The notes beneath the pieces were generated by a model. That model saw nothing but the letters and a program-made list of their open reading frames with translations, made no database searches and was not told the DNA's origin. This document shows positions 60,326-64,000 of a stretch of DNA of 64,000 bases, in pieces; position 1 is the stretch's first letter; each line of letters starts with the position of its first letter. The DNA lies in the NCBI RefSeq assembly GCF_020921035.1, contig NC_063151.1:34726934-34790933 (forward strand), written 5' to 3'. The translations under genes and the position numbers were made by a program. This DNA comes from Rhodamnia argentea. Lineage: Eukaryota; Streptophyta; Magnoliopsida; Myrtales; Myrtaceae.

Positions 60326-61270
60326 ATGAATTGTGTACCTATCCCCTAAATAAGAGATGATACGGCAAACTAGATGAACATAGGTGACAATCAATCAAAG
60401 AAATCGGTACCTTGGTTCTTCAGAAAATGGTTGTTAGGAAAGACAGATCCCAAGTCAATAGAATCGGGAATTGCCACCACGTAGCATTATAAGTTTCTTG
60501 GGACTGCCAATCGACGACCAGAACCAAACCAATTCATTGCTATTTCCTTAAAGCCGTCATTTTAGACTTCCCTATCCTACAGAAATGCATCTAATTCACT
60601 TCGCATCCTCGACTTTAAAGAAAGAGGAACATGGTTTTGACCATGCTCCCTGTTACTTCGTTATGAAGATGAAAATGTGTCGCGGTAAATGAGAAATGTT
60701 TAAGGGAATGTTCGTTTCTTTAGGAAGAATGGACCGGTTCAACAAGTATGAATTAAGTATCTCCCGGCTGATTTAAAACGACATGTTTTAGGACTTGAGC
60801 CTGTATGTCTGAAATCGCATGTGATATGTAACGGTACTTGACGCGGTGTAACCAATTGCCGCATTGTGGCAAATAAGCATATGAGAGAAGATGGGAACAA
60901 GATTTAAGAATGGAAGCACGAAAATTTGATAAGGCAGAAATTATTGTATAGTTGCCGGAGAGGATGGCAACGGGCACGAGCTTGATCAAATTGAGGTCGA
61001 TGTCCCGACCCTCGCATAGTGTCTCGTGCTTTGTGGGCGGCGGAATTTTTGCCTCTGCTCTTCGTTTCTTGTGAGAAAAAACTTGCTTTCCTTCTCTCAC
61101 GTCCACAAAACTAGATCCACATGGGGAACTACTGCACAAGTTCATATAGCATCATACATTGGTGGCTCAAAACCACATATCGATCGACAAAAAGGGCTTC
61201 TACAATTGTCCATCAATTCATATATATATATATATATATAGAAAACAAATGAATCAACTATCCAGTAGCA
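60326..61270. other. Intergenic, no confident gene
   Basis: A minus-strand open frame at 60753-61145 (130 codons) shows no recognisable domain. A TA microsatellite of about 11 repeats lies at 61219-61240. Confidence 0.4.
61219..61240. repeat. TA microsatellite
   Basis: About eleven TA repeats. Confidence 0.9.
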
Positions 61271-61908
61271 GGAAAAATTGTCCAAAAAATCCTAAATTGG
61301 CCAATTGAGTCCTAAACCTTGTAATTGTGCCAATTTGAGTCCTAACATTTTGATATTTTTTTTTCAATTTAGTCTTTCTGACCTATTTTTCTTCAAATAT
61401 TGCTAGCATGGATGCTAGCCATTCTACATGGTACGGTTGAGGCCGATGTGAATTTTTTTAATTTGTTATTGAATTTGTTATTGATTTTCTTCTTCTTTTA
61501 CTTATATTATTGTTAAGCGCCAACTAGGGGATGCTGGCCAATGGCGATGCCCGGCGACCCCCCATCGGCCATTAGGAGAGTGCCTATGAGCCCTCATCGG
61601 CCACAGGTGAAACTCGCGAAGCCCCTCCCGGCAGCTAGTGAGGCTCGCAGCCCTCACTTTGTGGTTGGCAACCCCTTGTCGGCTCTTAACAAAGAAAAAA
61701 ATAGAAAAAGAAATAAATAATTCACATCGGCATCAATCATGTCATGTACGATGACCGGCTTCCACGCCAATAATTTCAGCTAAATTTGGACGGAATGACT
61801 AAATTGACAAATTATCAAGGCATTTAGTATTCAATTGGCACAGTTACAAGATTTATGACTCAATTGGTCAAAGTGTAATGAGTTTAAGACTTTTTCCACA
61901 ACTTTCCC
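61271..61908. mobile_element. Foldback element with GC-rich core
   Basis: The left end 'ggaaaaattgtccaaaaaat' pairs with the right end, in reverse complement 'gggaaagttgtggaaaaagt'. The arms contain 'ccaattgagtcctaaacctt' and 'caatttgagtcctaacattt' on the left, and 'ggcatttagtattcaattggc'-like units on the right. The core (61510-61690) is GC-rich with 'gaggctcgcagccctcac'. No clear target duplication was found. Confidence 0.8.
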
Positions 61909-63238
61909 ATAGATTGCATGTTATATCACGGCAGTATGTCGCCCGCTATAATCGGTACGTGAAGACTTTAAATTCATGTGGCTTCCCCATCTCCTCTCCC
62001 TCTCTAGCTGCAGTCCCACATGGGGGCTATTCGAACGAACGAGAGAGGCCTGGCCAAAGAATAATAGCAAAAAGCTGACTGGTGGATGGAGCATATCACG
62101 CCTTATTAGGTCTCTTAAGCGAGATATGCAATAGTATAGATTAAATTCGTGGAATGTGATCGATGACAGAATGAATGACACACATGCAATAGAAAGGCAA
62201 AAAGAGTCCCACGTGCTGTGGAAGGAGGGGGAACAAGCAGGAAGGAGCCTCTTCAAATTTAGAATTAATGGTGAATATTTTGTACTAAGTCTTAAAGTCA
62301 AAACCCTAAAAATGCGTGGGAATCTGAGACGTGGGTTCGCGACGGATCCGGCGATGCTCTTGCTCTTTTGCTCCTATTTTTCTATCCTCGTCTTCTTCTT
62401 TCTATTAATCCCCCTGCCAGCTAACAATCCCGATACAAAAGATTAATAATTCTCAAGCAATTCTCCATTCAATTCCTCCTCTCGTTCTTTTTTTTTTTTT
62501 TTTTAACCCTCTTGTCTCGCATCGGTTTCGGAGCTATTTGGAGCATCCGATGTGATGTCTCCAATATGTATGTGTTGTCTGAAACAAAAAGACGTGGACC
62601 TAAGTAACAAGTTTTAGGAAACATTAAGAACAATTATCTCATTAGTTTGAAGTGGACAGTACTACATTGGTTGCTTGTTGTCCAAGGACTCGTGTTAGAA
62701 GCACCGTCGATTATGAAAGTTTAAGCCGAGCTTCACAAACTCTAGATAGAAAAAAGTAGTTCTCGAGTGGCAATTATGTGTCATTGTCCTAGCCCTAGAT
62801 GACAAATTATTGGTTACCGCATGTGCACATGTTAGAAAAGTTCAATTCTAAAAGAGGTTATTGTCCCGAACATAAAAATTACCGTCATTTGATTAAATCG
62901 GCTCGCCATATGATATAAGTATTAGGGGAAATATCTCTTTTAGTCCGGTGAGGTCATATATACATAAGTCATTCTACTTGTTAAATACTTCAAATTTAAC
63001 AGACCAGACCAAAACAGAATGCTTAGGTTAAACTATAGCAGCTAATGTATCCTGGGGCTCTGTCTTAGAAGTGTTTCGCTGTTAGAGCTTAATGACACTT
63101 GGACATAATTACTCTGGCCCCTACATATATGCCCTCCACCTTCCATTAGCCGTCTCCATGCATACTCTCTCTTCCTCTTGAACTTTCAAACCCTAGCCCT
63201 AGCCACCAATCCGAGAACGTACTTGAGATTCCTCTCTG
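61909..63238. other. Upstream region of the bHLH gene
   Basis: No gene is seen. A homopolymer T tract lies at 62488-62504. A TATA-like 'acatatatgccc' near 63122-63133 is about 110 bp before the bHLH start codon and is the likely core promoter. Confidence 0.45.
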
Positions 63239-64000
63239 ATGGATCTCATCGACTCACGCCTCGGATTGCTTCAACCTCCGAATTTGTACAGCGATGACGG
63301 CAACAACAACAGCAACAACAAAGAGACTCCTCCGCAACTCTCAGATCTCTCTTCACAGGGCTCTTATGGATATGATGAGTACCAGAAGTTAGGGTTTGAG
63401 GAAGAAGACAACTTGGAGAGGACCACTACTCTAATGTCCAAGAACTTCCCTCCTGGTACTTGTGGTCCGTCAACGGATGCCCTCAAGTTTCGAGCAATGG
63501 ACAATAGACGTGAAGGTGTTTATCATCAACCTCTCATTAATTTCAAGAGCAATAGTAGGTGTGAAAATTTCAGGCAAGCCAGTGGGTCTTTACTCAGCTT
63601 CCAACAGAGCCAAACGGTTGACCTGAATAACAGTGACTGCTTTGTGTGGAAAGATGATGGTATCATGAGCAATTACAACTATCACAACTTAAAGCAGATC
63701 GGTCCAAAGAGCAGCTCAGATCACCCGCGGACCGTAGAAGATATGAACTGCTATCAGTCCACTAGCACTTATGTCCCCATGGTTCATAACGCTGTCGTGA
63801 AATACGGAAACAGTTCAAGTAATTGGCTGTACTCAGAAGCCACGGCTGTCGCAGACAGCTCCCAGGAGTCCGGAGTGCAAGAAGCAGGGTTTCCCAAGCG
63901 TGCTTACATGGTATCCATGAACGCCGTTATCTTAATTTGATGGGTGTCCTTGAATCAGCTCTCTTCTTTGAGTTAACGCATTTGTTGCTTATCCTTGGTT
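63239..64000 (+). CDS. RSL1-like: bHLH transcription factor, RSL class I (RHD6/RSL1-like), 5' part
   Basis: The first exon runs from ATG 63239 to 63910 (224 codons, phase 0) with a donor ATG|GTATCC; the remainder lies beyond the window. The bHLH domain itself is not in this window. The call rests on the segment NWLYSEATAVADSSQE followed by FPKRAYM, which matches the conserved NWLYS..T.V ... KR..M/T stretch that precedes the bHLH domain in RHD6 and RSL1. Those factors act in the nucleus to start root-hair and other tip-growth programmes. The N-terminal part has Asn- and Ser-rich low-complexity stretches. The open frame continues past the donor to a stop at 63938-63940, which supports reading that part as intron. 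Confidence is high that a gene is here and moderate for the family. Confidence 0.75.

Noticed and set aside
60753..61145. Minus-strand frame of 130 codons
   Set aside because: No recognisable domain, no flanking gene signals and no homologous copy in the window; could be chance. Not called a gene without transcript evidence.

Overview
This is nuclear DNA of a flowering plant. The evidence is spliced genes with GT-AG introns, an R2R3-MYB of the eudicot anthocyanin clade, a plastid fructokinase, a receptor-like cytoplasmic kinase, a polcalcin, an RSL-type bHLH, Pol III tRNA genes and a dense load of small inverted-repeat transposons. The style of the repeats and the gene set remind me of a woody rosid, possibly Myrtaceae such as Eucalyptus. 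That placement is inference and I cannot verify it here.

Layout. 0.5-35 kb is a rearranged tandem-duplication zone. It holds one apparently intact subgroup-6 MYB gene (16734-22187), a dead copy of that MYB's third exon (1095-1541), and two full plus several partial copies of a unit carrying a broken F-box gene (about 2480-3382, 24050-24330, 25411-29125, 30311-34945). A second pair of collinear paralogous stretches (4450-8260 and 11600-14150) lies upstream of the MYB. 35-58 kb is more ordinary gene space: a four-EF-hand CML on the minus strand (35456-35980), a seven-exon plastid fructokinase (43835-47665), a six-exon RLCK (53428-56378) and a polcalcin on the minus strand (57282-57536). 58.5-58.8 kb has two convergent tRNA genes, Ser(AGA) and Asn(GTT). 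The window ends inside the first exon/intron of an RSL class I bHLH gene (from 63239).

Mobile DNA. About ten copies of one foldback family are present. Their arms carry short tandem units resembling 'caattcagtcctaaacct' and its reverse complement, and many have a GC-rich hairpin core. The best copy (17687-18335) is flanked by a perfect 10-bp target-site duplication, as expected of a Mutator-like element. Three copies sit in MYB intron 2. A different foldback of about 1.1 kb ends about 400 bp before the MYB start codon. A decayed Ty1/copia pol fragment lies at 5579-6050.

The genes do not form a pathway or operon. Both EF-hand genes are calcium sensors by family, and the MYB and bHLH are transcription factors of separate programmes (pigment; root hair or other tip growth). 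The most notable feature is structural: the history of the MYB/F-box cluster and the symmetric foldback elements inside and beside the one surviving MYB. I found no convincing wholly new protein system.
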